From contig JAFGDN010000093.1 of the NCBI GenBank assembly GCA_016932095.1, forward strand, positions 1-64,000: 64,000 bases of DNA, read 5' to 3'. The stretch is from Sedimentisphaerales bacterium (lineage in GTDB: Bacteria; Planctomycetota; Phycisphaerae; Sedimentisphaerales; Anaerobacaceae). The notes under the pieces were generated by a model, which was given only the letters and a program-made list of their open reading frames with translations, was not told the DNA's origin and ran no database searches. A program made the translations under genes and the position numbers. Positions 18,183 to 26,706 of this stretch are shown here, in pieces (the first letter of the stretch is position 1; each line of letters opens with the position of its first letter).

Positions 18183-19712
18183 TCAGGAAAGAAGCTTGGG
18201 ATAAATGCCGTATTTTTTAATTTTGTAGCCGAGAATCCGTTCTGTGAGGCCAAGCTCCTGTGCCGCTTTTCTTTGCCTGCCGCCGGACTTTTTCAGGGCA
18301 TCGATAATCAGCTCTTTTTCTTTGTTGGCGATTATCTCATTGAGCGATTGTCTGGCAACCTGAGCGGTCTTGCTTATCATTTGCAACGAAGGCGGCAAAT
18401 GTTCCGAGCGGATTACCTCGCCGTCGCACAAAAGCACTGCGCGTTCGATACAATTTTCTAATTCCCTGATATTGCCGGGCCAGTGGTAGCTTGTGAGCAT
18501 TTCAATGGCCGGCGTCGAAATGCGATTAATGTTCTTTTTATTCTCAGCCGCGTATTTTTCAAGGAAATGGTCCGCAAGCTGCATAATGTCATCTTTGCGT
18601 TCACGAAGAGGCGGCAGGTAGATTGGGAATACGTTTACGCGGTAATACAAGTCCTCGCGGAAAACGCCTTCTTTTATCTGTTGTTCGAGATTTTTATTGG
18701 TGGCGACGATTATTCGGACGTTTGACTTGATTGTCTCGGTTCCGCCGAGGCGTTCGAATTCCTTGAACTGAATCACCCGCAACAGTTTCACCTGAAGATT
18801 GACAGGAAAATCGCCGATTTCGTCAAGGAAAATCGTGCCGCCGTGCGCCCGTTCGAATCTTCCGGTTTTTCGTTCGGTTGCGCCGGTAAACGCGCCTTTT
18901 TCGTGCCCGAACAGTTCGCTTTCCAACAGCGTTTCGGGCAGGGCGGTGCAATTAACCTTAATAAATGGTTTGTCGGCACGCGGGCTGTTATAATGAATGG
19001 CGTGTGCGACAAGGTCTTTGCCTGTGCCGCTTTCACCCCTTATCAGGACGGTCGCGGTGCTGTCGGCCACCTGTTCAATCAGCCGATAAACCTGCTGCAT
19101 CGCGTTTGACTGGCCTATCATATTATGAATGTTGAATCGCTTCTTTAATTCCTGGCGCAGCCGGACGTTTTCATCTCGAAGCTGCCTTTGTTCGCTTTCG
19201 ACGAGTTTGTTTAATTTCACGGCCTGGGCGACCATAGTTGAAATGATATTAAGAAGGCGGATGTGACCTTCGAAATCGTTGTTCTGGTCGGTTTGCCGGT
19301 CAACGCTCAGGGCGCCGATGGTTCTGCCTTCGAGCTTTATGGGAACGCAAAAGAACGTGATGGGTTTGCCTCTGGCTGATGCCCTTGCGCCGGTTTTATG
19401 AACGAAGCGCGGGTCCTTATAGATATCAGGCACGATTATCTCTTTGCCTGTCTGCACGACGGTTCCGGTTACGCCTTCGCCCATTTTGTATATGCCCATT
19501 TTTTTTGATTTTTCGCTTATACCGTGGGCAATCTCGATATTTATGGTTTCGGTATCGGGATTAAGGAGAGTAATCGTGCCTCGCTGCAATTTCAGGTGAG
19601 TATCGAGCGATTTGAGAATGGAGCGCAGCGTCTGCTGAAGGTCGAGGGATTCGGCAAGCCCTTTGGCTATGTCGTTTAGGAGTTGAACTTCTTTTATTGG
19701 TTTTGTGCCCAT
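18183..19712 (-). CDS. GAF-AAA+-HTH sigma-54-dependent activator (NifA-like architecture)
   Basis: 509 residues. An N-terminal GAF sensor (about 25-165) replaces the receiver domain of NtrC. The AAA+ domain (about 195-430) shows Walker A GESGTGKD, the sigma-54 contact loop GAFTGA, Walker [13 protein letters not shown] and the arginine-finger region. The C-terminal helix-turn-helix is [22 protein letters not shown]. Such proteins bind enhancer sites and remodel sigma-54 RNA polymerase. It is encoded immediately upstream of the porin-amtB-glnK operon, with two sigma-54 promoters nearby, so nitrogen control is the likely job. A GAF domain binding 2-oxoglutarate, as proposed for NifA, is possible but not shown here. 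The DNA motif TACA-N4-TGTA differs from the classical NifA TGT-N10-ACA site. Confidence 0.93.
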   Translation of the reverse strand: MGTKPIKEVQLLNDIAKGLAESLDLQQTLRSILKSLDTHLKLQRGTITLLNPDTETINIEIAHGISEKSKKMGIYKMGEGVTGTVVQTGKEIIVPDIYKDPRFVHKTGARASARGKPITFFCVPIKLEGRTIGALSVDRQTDQNNDFEGHIRLLNIISTMVAQAVKLNKLVESEQRQLRDENVRLRQELKKRFNIHNMIGQSNAMQQVYRLIEQVADSTATVLIRGESGTGKDLVAHAIHYNSPRADKPFIKVNCTALPETLLESELFGHEKGAFTGATERKTGRFERAHGGTIFLDEIGDFPVNLQVKLLRVIQFKEFERLGGTETIKSNVRIIVATNKNLEQQIKEGVFREDLYYRVNVFPIYLPPLRERKDDIMQLADHFLEKYAAENKKNINRISTPAIEMLTSYHWPGNIRELENCIERAVLLCDGEVIRSEHLPPSLQMISKTAQVARQSLNEIIANKEKELIIDALKKSGGRQRKAAQELGLTERILGYKIKKYGIYPKLLS

Positions 19713-19763
19713 TTTTTACGGCTGATGTGAGATATGGTAACAAAATTGTCCGCGACGCACAAT

Positions 19764-19793
19764 ATAATACATTTTTGTATTTTTATGGGTCAA
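19764..19793 (-). promoter_or_regulatory. Sigma-70-like promoter of the activator with an overlapping TACA-N4-TGTA dyad
   Basis: Minus strand TTGACC (-35, 19788-19793), an 18-bp spacer and TATTAT (-10, 19764-19769). The dyad TACATTTTTGTA at 19768-19779 lies in the spacer and touches the -10 box, a position where a bound activator would block RNA polymerase. A weaker half-site resemblance (AACAAAATTGTC, 19739-19750) sits 29 bp away. Confidence 0.6.
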
Positions 19794-19825
19794 TAAGATG
19801 GGCGGTTCTAAATAAGGACGGCTCC

Positions 19826-21364
19826 TTAGAAGTTGTGGATAAGCTGCATAAACAGGATTTTGTTGTCATAGAATCTGATGTGCCCCGGGCCGGCCGTTGG
19901 GCTTCCGTCGGCGTTTTCGTATCTGTAGCCCGCCTGTATCTCCCAGTCGCCGGGGCCGAAAAGAGTCAGGTCGCACTGGATTTGGTCCAATGTGGGTTTA
20001 GGTGAAGACGACAGGTTGCTTTTTTGTCTGTCGTATTGCAGGCCGAGGATTACATCGCTGGAAAGATAATGCGTCAGACGGAAGAACAGGTTTTCGGAAT
20101 CGGTTCCCATATAGTGGCCGATTATTCTGCCCATATAGGTGTAGCCCGCCTGATAAATGTGGTGAGCATAAAAGACATCTGGTTTTCCGGGAATATGGTT
20201 ATTGGCATATTCGACAACAAAGTCAGTTTTTCCCGTCCTTAAAATATCATAGAACTTTGCCCCGATTAATTTTCCGAAGTTACTGGGCATTCCTCCGGCC
20301 TCGTCTTCTCCTATAAAATCGCCATATAACTTTACGGATTTGGCGGGCATCAGCCAGTCAATCGGGAGCAGAACGGACGCATCGAAGCCGGCAAGCTCAT
20401 CGGTGTCGAACTTGCCCTCACGGTTGCCCTTCGTTGAAAATAATATGTTCAGATAGTCGCCCAAAGCAACGTCCGGTCTTCCATCGCCGCCGAATATGAT
20501 GGCGCGTGACAGGCCAAGCTCGATGGCAGGATGCGGCTTGAAGTTTACACGCAATCCGGTAAGCTTCGGCTCAGGGACTGGTCTGTCTTTCTCTAACAGT
20601 GTCAGGAACCACACTGCCTTGAAAGGCCCAAGACCTTTGAATATCCAGGGAAGCTCAACGGGCGTTGGATTTGAAATTTTGACCATTTTGAATGGCTCGG
20701 CGTTATTGCTCATCAACAGCGCCCCGTGCTGTCCCGGCCCCCACCATAATGAATCCTTGCCGACCTCGATTTCAACCTTGCCGAGCTGCAATTTGCCGTA
20801 TGCCTCTATCAGCTTGAAATCCTTGTTTGTTTCCACGGAAGACCAGCGATATTCGGGATGCAGATAAAACGCGGTAACGTCAAATAATTGTCCTCTCGAC
20901 TCGAAGCCGGCCCGCAGATTGGAATGTTCGTCAAGTTGGACGCCGCGTATATTTTCGATGTCGGGTGTGGATTCCCCATAAAGGTATTTTATGTACGGGT
21001 CTTCGACCGGCTTTACGTAATCCTTAACAGGATTACCGTCAACAGCGCCTATCGTGGCCAGCTCCGCAGCGAATTCTTTCTTGAGACGTGTCAGGATGCC
21101 ATCGATAATCTCGTTGTTTTTTCCGAGAAGACGGTATTTTTCATCGGCCTCGGCAATATGTCTTGCCATTTCGAATCGCGTTACCGGCTTTGTCGTCATC
21201 ATCGAGCCGTCTATGAGGCCTTGGCCGATAAGCTTGTCTATCGCGTCATAACTCCAGTGCCCCGGCGTCACGTTTGTTGAAACAAATCCTTTAACAACGC
21301 TTAAAACGAGAAAAAGCTGAACCTGCGAAACGAAAAACAGTAATACGAAAAGATTTTTACGCAT
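19826..21364 (-). CDS. Wzi-like capsule-assembly outer-membrane protein with SLH motif
   Basis: 512 residues from the ATG at 21364; the frame is open 12 codons further. A signal peptide is visible (KNLFVLLFFVSQVQLFLVLSVV). It is followed by an SLH-like segment (TPGHWSYDAIDKLIGQGLIDG...TRFEMARHIAEA, about residues 35-80) and a long beta-barrel region. Sequences such as IEVGKDSLWWGPGQHGALLMSNNAEPF and DVFYAHHIYQAGYTYMGRIIGHYMGTDSE are characteristic of the capsule assembly protein Wzi family. Wzi anchors capsule to the cell surface. The gene is divergent from and adjacent to the export locus at 22019-50450, which supports that role. The SLH-plus-Wzi fusion would let the barrel also touch the periplasmic wall or envelope. 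Confidence 0.85.
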   Translation of the reverse strand: MRKNLFVLLFFVSQVQLFLVLSVVKGFVSTNVTPGHWSYDAIDKLIGQGLIDGSMMTTKPVTRFEMARHIAEADEKYRLLGKNNEIIDGILTRLKKEFAAELATIGAVDGNPVKDYVKPVEDPYIKYLYGESTPDIENIRGVQLDEHSNLRAGFESRGQLFDVTAFYLHPEYRWSSVETNKDFKLIEAYGKLQLGKVEIEVGKDSLWWGPGQHGALLMSNNAEPFKMVKISNPTPVELPWIFKGLGPFKAVWFLTLLEKDRPVPEPKLTGLRVNFKPHPAIELGLSRAIIFGGDGRPDVALGDYLNILFSTKGNREGKFDTDELAGFDASVLLPIDWLMPAKSVKLYGDFIGEDEAGGMPSNFGKLIGAKFYDILRTGKTDFVVEYANNHIPGKPDVFYAHHIYQAGYTYMGRIIGHYMGTDSENLFFRLTHYLSSDVILGLQYDRQKSNLSSSPKPTLDQIQCDLTLFGPGDWEIQAGYRYENADGSPTAGPGHIRFYDNKILFMQLIHNF

Positions 21365-22018
21365 ATCATTCCGTTTTTTTCGGCTCAATATCACTGCCAT
21401 CCCGGCCGTGTTTTCAAGGGCTTGAACCCTTTATCGAATTTGTAAAAGTTACTGCGCCCCCAGATTATAGTCGGCTCATATATATGGTCAACACAAACCC
21501 CCGTAAAATCGACGAGAATCCCTGTACTGGCAACAATGGATTTATCGGCTCGTCCTATAAAAAAAGTAAAGCTCTTTAGATTATTTGGTCGAAATATAGA
21601 GTTGAATGGCTCGCTTGCGGGGGTTGTATGCGATGGCTTGTTATACGAATAAGCTGCTAAGATTTATCGGAAGCAGGCAGCCGGGTATTTGACCGCGGAG
21701 GTTAGGGTGTGGCGGTATTTGTTGATTATTGACAATTGATTCGTCAAGGGCCTTGACACAGTATGGTCGAGCCGCGATAGAAATCAAAAATAATCAATTA
21801 TCAATATCAATAAAGCAGCCGACGGGGACGGAGTATGTTTTGGCTGCAAGCTCGTTAAAATCAGGCAAAAAGTAATTGACTAATCTCGGGCGAGGTTTTA
21901 ATATTCTTTCGTGTATTTTCGGGCGTAAAGGCAGGCATCGTGGATTTTGTGTTGTGCGGGTTTTTGCAGACAATATAAGCACGCTCAAAAAAGTTTATGT
22001 TACAAAGGAGTGTGACAA
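21365..22018. other. Divergent intergenic region ahead of the polysaccharide locus
   Basis: About 650 bases with no convincing gene; a 64-codon frame on the minus strand (21794-21988) has no ribosome-binding site and no recognisable product. The region holds an inverted 7-nt-period repeat (21722-21741 with 21790-21810) and a perfect small dyad GTCAAGG-G-CCTTGAC (21743-21757). The arms GCAGCC/GGCTGC near 21815-21848 could form a hairpin in the leader. Promoters for both the Wzi-like gene and the exporter must lie here, but I cannot place them with confidence. Confidence 0.5.
21722..21810. repeat. Inverted heptamer-period AT-rich repeat
   Basis: Left arm at 21722-21741 reads as TTGATTA, TTGACAA, TTGATTC; right arm at 21790-21810 reads as TAATCAA, TTATCAA, TATCAAT. 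Each arm has a 7-nt period and the two arms are nearly inverse complements. The loop contains the dyad GTCAAGG/CCTTGAC. Confidence 0.6.
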
Positions 22019-24925
22019 ATGAGGGACGGAAAACCAGACATCGATGAACTCAATCGAGCCGCGAAAAAGCTGGATTACCCGAAAGTCAAAGGAATGTGTC
22101 AATTATCATTGTTCCTCGTGTCAAATCGGTTCTCAATTGAAATTTTCATTGTTTTTGTAGCTTTGCTTCTGGCGAGTATCTTTTCAGCCGCTAAGGCGGA
22201 ACCTTCGGCAGAAGCCTCCTCTCTCGAAAAAGACGGCGTTGACTCCGGCGTCTTATCCCCACAAAAAATTGATGATATCGTATCTTCTTTAGACGCACAA
22301 TCGTTGACTCAAAAAAAGGGAGGGGAAAAGACCGAAGCCGCCGAGGTTACTGCACAGGGCTCAGCACCAGTGGCGGCAGTTACAGCGGCGATGTCGCCCA
22401 TTGAACAGCTGCTTGCAGGGGAGCTTGCCGGCGAGGTGTCGGGCAATCTGACCCAGTTCGGCTACGATGTTTTCCAAAGGCAAGTATCAACGTTTGCGCC
22501 AGTTCAAAACGTTCCAGTCGCTGCCGATTATGTTGTCGGTCCAGGCGACGCCTTCACTGTGACCTTATGGGGTCGGGCCAATGCTCAATATATCGTAGAA
22601 ATCGACCGCAACGGACAGATTGTGCTGCCGGAAGTCGGCGTGATTAACGTCTCAGGTATGAAACTGGCCCAGATGGAAAACTACATACAGGACCAGATAT
22701 CCCGCAAGGAAACCGATTTCAAAATGGCGGTTACAATGGGCCGGCTGCGAACTATAAAGGTATTCGTCGTCGGCGAAGCCCAGACGCCGGGCAGCTATAC
22801 TATCAGTTCTCTATCGACGGTTATAAACGCCCTTTTTGCTGCGGGGGGCCCGTCAAAGAACGGCTCGATGCGCGATATTCGACTTATGCGGGGCAATCAG
22901 AAGGCCATTCATATAGACCTTTATGATTTCCTGCTCGGCGGGGACAAAAGCAATGATATCCGTCTTGCAGACGGCGATACGATATTTATACCCATTATCG
23001 GCCCCGTCGTCGGCGTAGCTGGAAACGTTAAAAGGCCCGCCATATACGAAATGGCAAAGCCGATGATACTTAGCGAGGCAATCGATTTGGCCGGCGGAGT
23101 CAACTATGCCGGCTGGCTCCAGCAGGTCCAGGTAGAGCGGGTCGAAAATCACAAAAGAAGAATCGTAGCCGATTTCAACGTCGCGGAGCAGTCAAATATG
23201 GCACACCAGGAATCCGCTGTGGCGATTCAGGATGGCGACCTCATAAAGATTTTTGCCGTTTCTCCGTTTGAGCAAAACGTTGTCCGGCTGGTTGGCCACG
23301 TTGGCAGGCCCGGAAAATACGAGTTAAAGCCGGGGATGTGGCTTCGAGACATACTCAAATCTTATGACACGTTGCAGCCACAGCCGGATCTGGAATATGG
23401 CGAAATAGAAAGACTTGTTGAGCCGGATTTCCACCCTATAGTTATTCCGTTCAACGTTGGAAAACTGCTCGATGGAGACGAGTCTGAAAACATCGAGTTG
23501 GCAAGATTTGATACAATTAGAGTCTTTCGCTGGGATGAGAGAGTCAAAAGGAGCGTTTCTGTCTCTGGCCTGGTTTTTCGGCCTGGTGACTACCGTCTTA
23601 TTCCAGGTATGAAGGTAAGCGACCTGATCGATGCAGCAGGCGGTTTTATGAGGAAAGCGTATCTGAGAAGGGCAGAGGTCAGTCGCAGACACATAAGCCA
23701 AAGTGGGATAGACACCGAAGAAAGTGGGGTGCAAACAGAAGAAATTGCCATCGACCTTGAAAAGGCACTCGCTGGAGTTCCTGAACACGATATTGCACTA
23801 CAGGATGGCGACTCTTTATTAGTCAGGCCTATAGATGAAAGGATCAAAAGAAGCGTTTCCGTCTCTGGCTTAGTTTTTGAGCCTGGTAAATATCCTCTTA
23901 CTATGGACATGAAGGTGAGCGACCTGATTGATGCGGCGGGCGGTCTTATGAAAAACGCGTATCTGAGAACCGCAGAGATTACTCGCAGACATATAAGCCA
24001 GAGTGGTATGCAAACGGAAAAGATTAACATCAATCTCGAAAAAGCCCTTGCAAAAGACACGTCACAGGACATTGAACTGCAGGATTATGACTATTTGGTT
24101 GTCAGGGCTATCCCTGAACTTGAGTTTGACCGTGCAGCAACCATATCGGGGCAGGTTCGATTCCCCGGTGTGTATCCGGTAACCAAGGGCGAGAGCTTAA
24201 GCTCGCTTATCGAGCGGGCAGGCGGTTTTACTGATAAAGCATATCTCAGGGGAGCGGTCTTCACCCGTGAAAGCGCAAAAGCAATACAGAAACAGCGGCT
24301 TGATGAGCTTATAAACGAGCTTGAAGAATCAGTCCTGACCACCGCGGAGAAGGAAACAGACGCGTCTTTGGACGAGGAAACTAACCAGGCACAGGCGGCG
24401 ACAATGAGGGCCAAAAGGGAATTACTGGTAAAACTGCGTAACGCTAAAATTGACGGCAGAGTGGTTGTCAAGCTGGCGGCAGCCGAAAAGTTCAAAGGTT
24501 CGAAATACGATTTGGAGCTGGAAAAAGGCGACTCCTTACTTGTTCCAGAAATGCCGGGAATCATTAACATTGTCGGCGACGTATATAATCCAACCTCATT
24601 GTTGTATGAAAAAGACAAGACAGTGGCATACTATCTTCAAAGGGTTGGCGGGCCTACCCGCGACGCGGACTCAAAGCATATAAGCGTCATAAAGGCCGAT
24701 GGCTCGGTTGTCAGCATCGCACAGAAAAATCCAGACAGCGTTTACTGGGATTCGGAGTCGCACCAGTGGAATTTCGGGGGTTTTATGAGTATCCGGCTTA
24801 ATCCCGGCGACACAATCGTTGTGCCGCGGAAGATGGACCAGTTCCTCTGGCTTAAAACCACCAAGGACCTTACCCAAATCCTGTTCCAGGCGGCACTGAC
24901 TGCCGGTGTGATAATCGCATTGTAG
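22019..24925 (+). CDS. Polysaccharide export protein with tandem SLBB domains (Wza-like)
   Basis: 968 residues starting behind AAAGGAG. The N terminus has an unusually long polar n-region (about 40 residues) before the hydrophobic core, with likely cleavage after AKA. A Poly_export domain (about 165-245, VGPGDAFTVTLWGRANAQYIVEIDRNG) is followed by about six SLBB/soluble-ligand repeats. Two of these (nt 23534-23833 and 23834-24109) are recent near-copies with a 100-residue period, each starting DER(V/I)KRSVSVSGLVF. The C terminus is a hydrophobic helix, as expected for the outer-membrane helical barrel of Wza. It exports the polysaccharide across the outer membrane, and heads the plus-strand locus. 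Longer than classical Wza (about 380 residues) because of the extra SLBB units. Confidence 0.92.
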   Translation: MRDGKPDIDELNRAAKKLDYPKVKGMCQLSLFLVSNRFSIEIFIVFVALLLASIFSAAKAEPSAEASSLEKDGVDSGVLSPQKIDDIVSSLDAQSLTQKKGGEKTEAAEVTAQGSAPVAAVTAAMSPIEQLLAGELAGEVSGNLTQFGYDVFQRQVSTFAPVQNVPVAADYVVGPGDAFTVTLWGRANAQYIVEIDRNGQIVLPEVGVINVSGMKLAQMENYIQDQISRKETDFKMAVTMGRLRTIKVFVVGEAQTPGSYTISSLSTVINALFAAGGPSKNGSMRDIRLMRGNQKAIHIDLYDFLLGGDKSNDIRLADGDTIFIPIIGPVVGVAGNVKRPAIYEMAKPMILSEAIDLAGGVNYAGWLQQVQVERVENHKRRIVADFNVAEQSNMAHQESAVAIQDGDLIKIFAVSPFEQNVVRLVGHVGRPGKYELKPGMWLRDILKSYDTLQPQPDLEYGEIERLVEPDFHPIVIPFNVGKLLDGDESENIELARFDTIRVFRWDERVKRSVSVSGLVFRPGDYRLIPGMKVSDLIDAAGGFMRKAYLRRAEVSRRHISQSGIDTEESGVQTEEIAIDLEKALAGVPEHDIALQDGDSLLVRPIDERIKRSVSVSGLVFEPGKYPLTMDMKVSDLIDAAGGLMKNAYLRTAEITRRHISQSGMQTEKININLEKALAKDTSQDIELQDYDYLVVRAIPELEFDRAATISGQVRFPGVYPVTKGESLSSLIERAGGFTDKAYLRGAVFTRESAKAIQKQRLDELINELEESVLTTAEKETDASLDEETNQAQAATMRAKRELLVKLRNAKIDGRVVVKLAAAEKFKGSKYDLELEKGDSLLVPEMPGIINIVGDVYNPTSLLYEKDKTVAYYLQRVGGPTRDADSKHISVIKADGSVVSIAQKNPDSVYWDSESHQWNFGGFMSIRLNPGDTIVVPRKMDQFLWLKTTKDLTQILFQAALTAGVIIAL

Positions 24926-24946
24926 CTTATTTAGGAAACCTTTGTT

Positions 24947-25873
24947 ATGGATGATATGACACGTTCGCAAAGCATCGCTGGCAGGACGGCTGTCAGTGCA
25001 CCCGTAAACGCCGATGGTTCGTCAACCCAACAGGATGCTGAGGATGAAATAAATCTCGCTGATTATCTTCGCGTAATCACGAAGCACAGGCGGATGATTT
25101 TCTGGATTTGTGCAGTAACAGTTATTATTACGGCGTTCATAAGCCTGCTTTTGCCTAAAATGTATGCCGCCAGCGTTTCAGTTGTGCCGCCGATTGACAT
25201 CCTGCAAAAAGAGTCGAGTATGGCCGGCGGCCTGGGTGCAGCGAAAAGCTCTATCTTGCGAAATGCGATGGATGTCGGCGGCATATCTGATATGTATGTT
25301 GGAATCCTGCGAAGCCGAAGCGTTGTTGATGCTATTATTGAGAGTTTTGATTTAGGTAAGGTTTACAAGGTCAAACACGGTTTTTCTGCTATCAGGCGAA
25401 TTCTGAAAAGCAGAACGTTCATTAAGGTTGGCGACGAGGGCATTGTTACCATCACGGTCGAAGACAGAGACCCTTGCCAGGCGGCGTCTATGGCCAACGC
25501 CTACGTCGAAGAATTGGACAGGCAGAACAAGCGGCTCTTTGTCGGCCAGGCCGTAAGCAAAAAGGTATTTCTCGAAAACAGACTCAGAGAAATTGAACAG
25601 GAGCTTAGCCGAATCGACAACCTTCTCAGCAGAGACGCCAAAATCAAGGAGATGCTCTTTGAGCTTCTCACTCGCGAATACGAAATCGCCAAAATCGAAG
25701 AAGCCAAGACTATGCCGACGATTCAGGTTCTTGACAAGGCCGTTGTGCCTGAGAATAAATGCAAACCCAGAAGAAAGCAGATGATAATAACAGCCGGAGC
25801 GGCGGGCTTTTTCTTTTCGGTGGCGGCGGCGTTTATAAGCGAGCGTTTCTGCCGGTCGGCCCCGCTTAAATGA
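24947..25873 (+). CDS. Wzz/GNVR-type chain-length determinant protein
   Basis: 308 residues. Two membrane helices (about 50-70 and 278-298) flank a periplasmic, helical region with a coiled-coil stretch (residues 205-245). The N-terminal LADYLRVITKHRRMIFWI and the C-terminal VLDKAVVPENKCKPRRKQMI (the Pro-rich motif before the second helix) identify the polysaccharide co-polymerase family. There is no fused or adjacent tyrosine kinase domain, so it is of the short, Wzz-like kind rather than Wzc. It probably sets chain length and couples polymerisation to the exporter just upstream (21-bp gap). It overlaps the next gene by 4 bp. Confidence 0.92.
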   Translation: MDDMTRSQSIAGRTAVSAPVNADGSSTQQDAEDEINLADYLRVITKHRRMIFWICAVTVIITAFISLLLPKMYAASVSVVPPIDILQKESSMAGGLGAAKSSILRNAMDVGGISDMYVGILRSRSVVDAIIESFDLGKVYKVKHGFSAIRRILKSRTFIKVGDEGIVTITVEDRDPCQAASMANAYVEELDRQNKRLFVGQAVSKKVFLENRLREIEQELSRIDNLLSRDAKIKEMLFELLTREYEIAKIEEAKTMPTIQVLDKAVVPENKCKPRRKQMIITAGAAGFFFSVAAAFISERFCRSAPLK

Positions 25874-26706
25874 CTACGGATATAATGCAGCTTAAGAATA
25901 AGGCAGCGGTGCTGATTGCCTCCTGCGATAAATACTCGGATTTATGGGGGCCGTTTTTTACACTGTTTCATCGTTTTTGGAGGGATTGTCCGCTCGACAT
26001 TTATTTCTTAAGCAATAAGTTCGGTGTTGATACCCAGGTAGTCAAAAATATCCTGGTGGGCGAAGATGTTTCCTGGTCGGATAACCTCCTGAAGGGGATT
26101 GGCCGGATTGAGCAGGAGTATGTGCTTTTATTTCTCGACGACTTGTTTTTATATGACTACGCGGACACAAATGGATTTCTTGAGGTCCTTGACTGGATTT
26201 TGGAATACAGGCCGGCCTGCGTCAGAATGAACCGCTACGTGGACAATTTCATCGGCTCGCAGGGGCCCGACAAATCCTTTAGTTCTCTGGTCGGTGTCAT
26301 CTCGAAGGGATTGCCTTACAGGGTTTCCAGCGTTTTAACGTTTTGGCGTGCGGATATATTGCGGGACATATTGCGCGGCGGCGAGAGTATCTGGGAATTT
26401 GAGATTTATGGCACCCAAAGGGCTGATGCCCGGGATGGTTTTTATTCGGTGTTAAGAAATTATTTCCCGGTGATTAACGGGGTAATCGGCGGCAAATGGC
26501 GGTCGGCGGCCGTTAAAAAACTTGAATGGCTCGGCGTTGAAATTGATAGGGGCAGGAGACAAAAGATGACGCCGGGCCAGACGGCGATGTTGTATCTTAA
26601 AGCAAAACGGTCGCTGCTGTTGAACTTTTTCGCACCAAAGCACAGAAGGAAAATAAAGGATTTTTTTTCGGGCGGCAGGCCGATTGCCGGCGGTCTTAAG
26701 CGATGA
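25870..26706 (+). CDS. Putative glycosyltransferase (GT-A-like)
   Basis: 278 residues, not strongly recognised. The start (AAVLIASCDKYSDLWGPFFTLFHRFW) and the segment QEYVLLFLDDLFLYD, a likely metal-binding Asp cluster, resemble glycosyltransferase-like proteins of polysaccharide loci. The protein is soluble with no membrane span. ATGA overlaps with both neighbours (Wzz-like upstream, flippase downstream) show it is translated as part of the operon. A role in adding a sugar to the lipid-linked repeat unit is inferred from family resemblance and context. Confidence 0.65.
   Translation: MTTDIMQLKNKAAVLIASCDKYSDLWGPFFTLFHRFWRDCPLDIYFLSNKFGVDTQVVKNILVGEDVSWSDNLLKGIGRIEQEYVLLFLDDLFLYDYADTNGFLEVLDWILEYRPACVRMNRYVDNFIGSQGPDKSFSSLVGVISKGLPYRVSSVLTFWRADILRDILRGGESIWEFEIYGTQRADARDGFYSVLRNYFPVINGVIGGKWRSAAVKKLEWLGVEIDRGRRQKMTPGQTAMLYLKAKRSLLLNFFAPKHRRKIKDFFSGGRPIAGGLKR

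Noticed and set aside
21794-21988. 64-codon minus-strand frame upstream of the exporter
   Set aside because: No ribosome-binding site, repeat-derived sequence, and no recognisable product.
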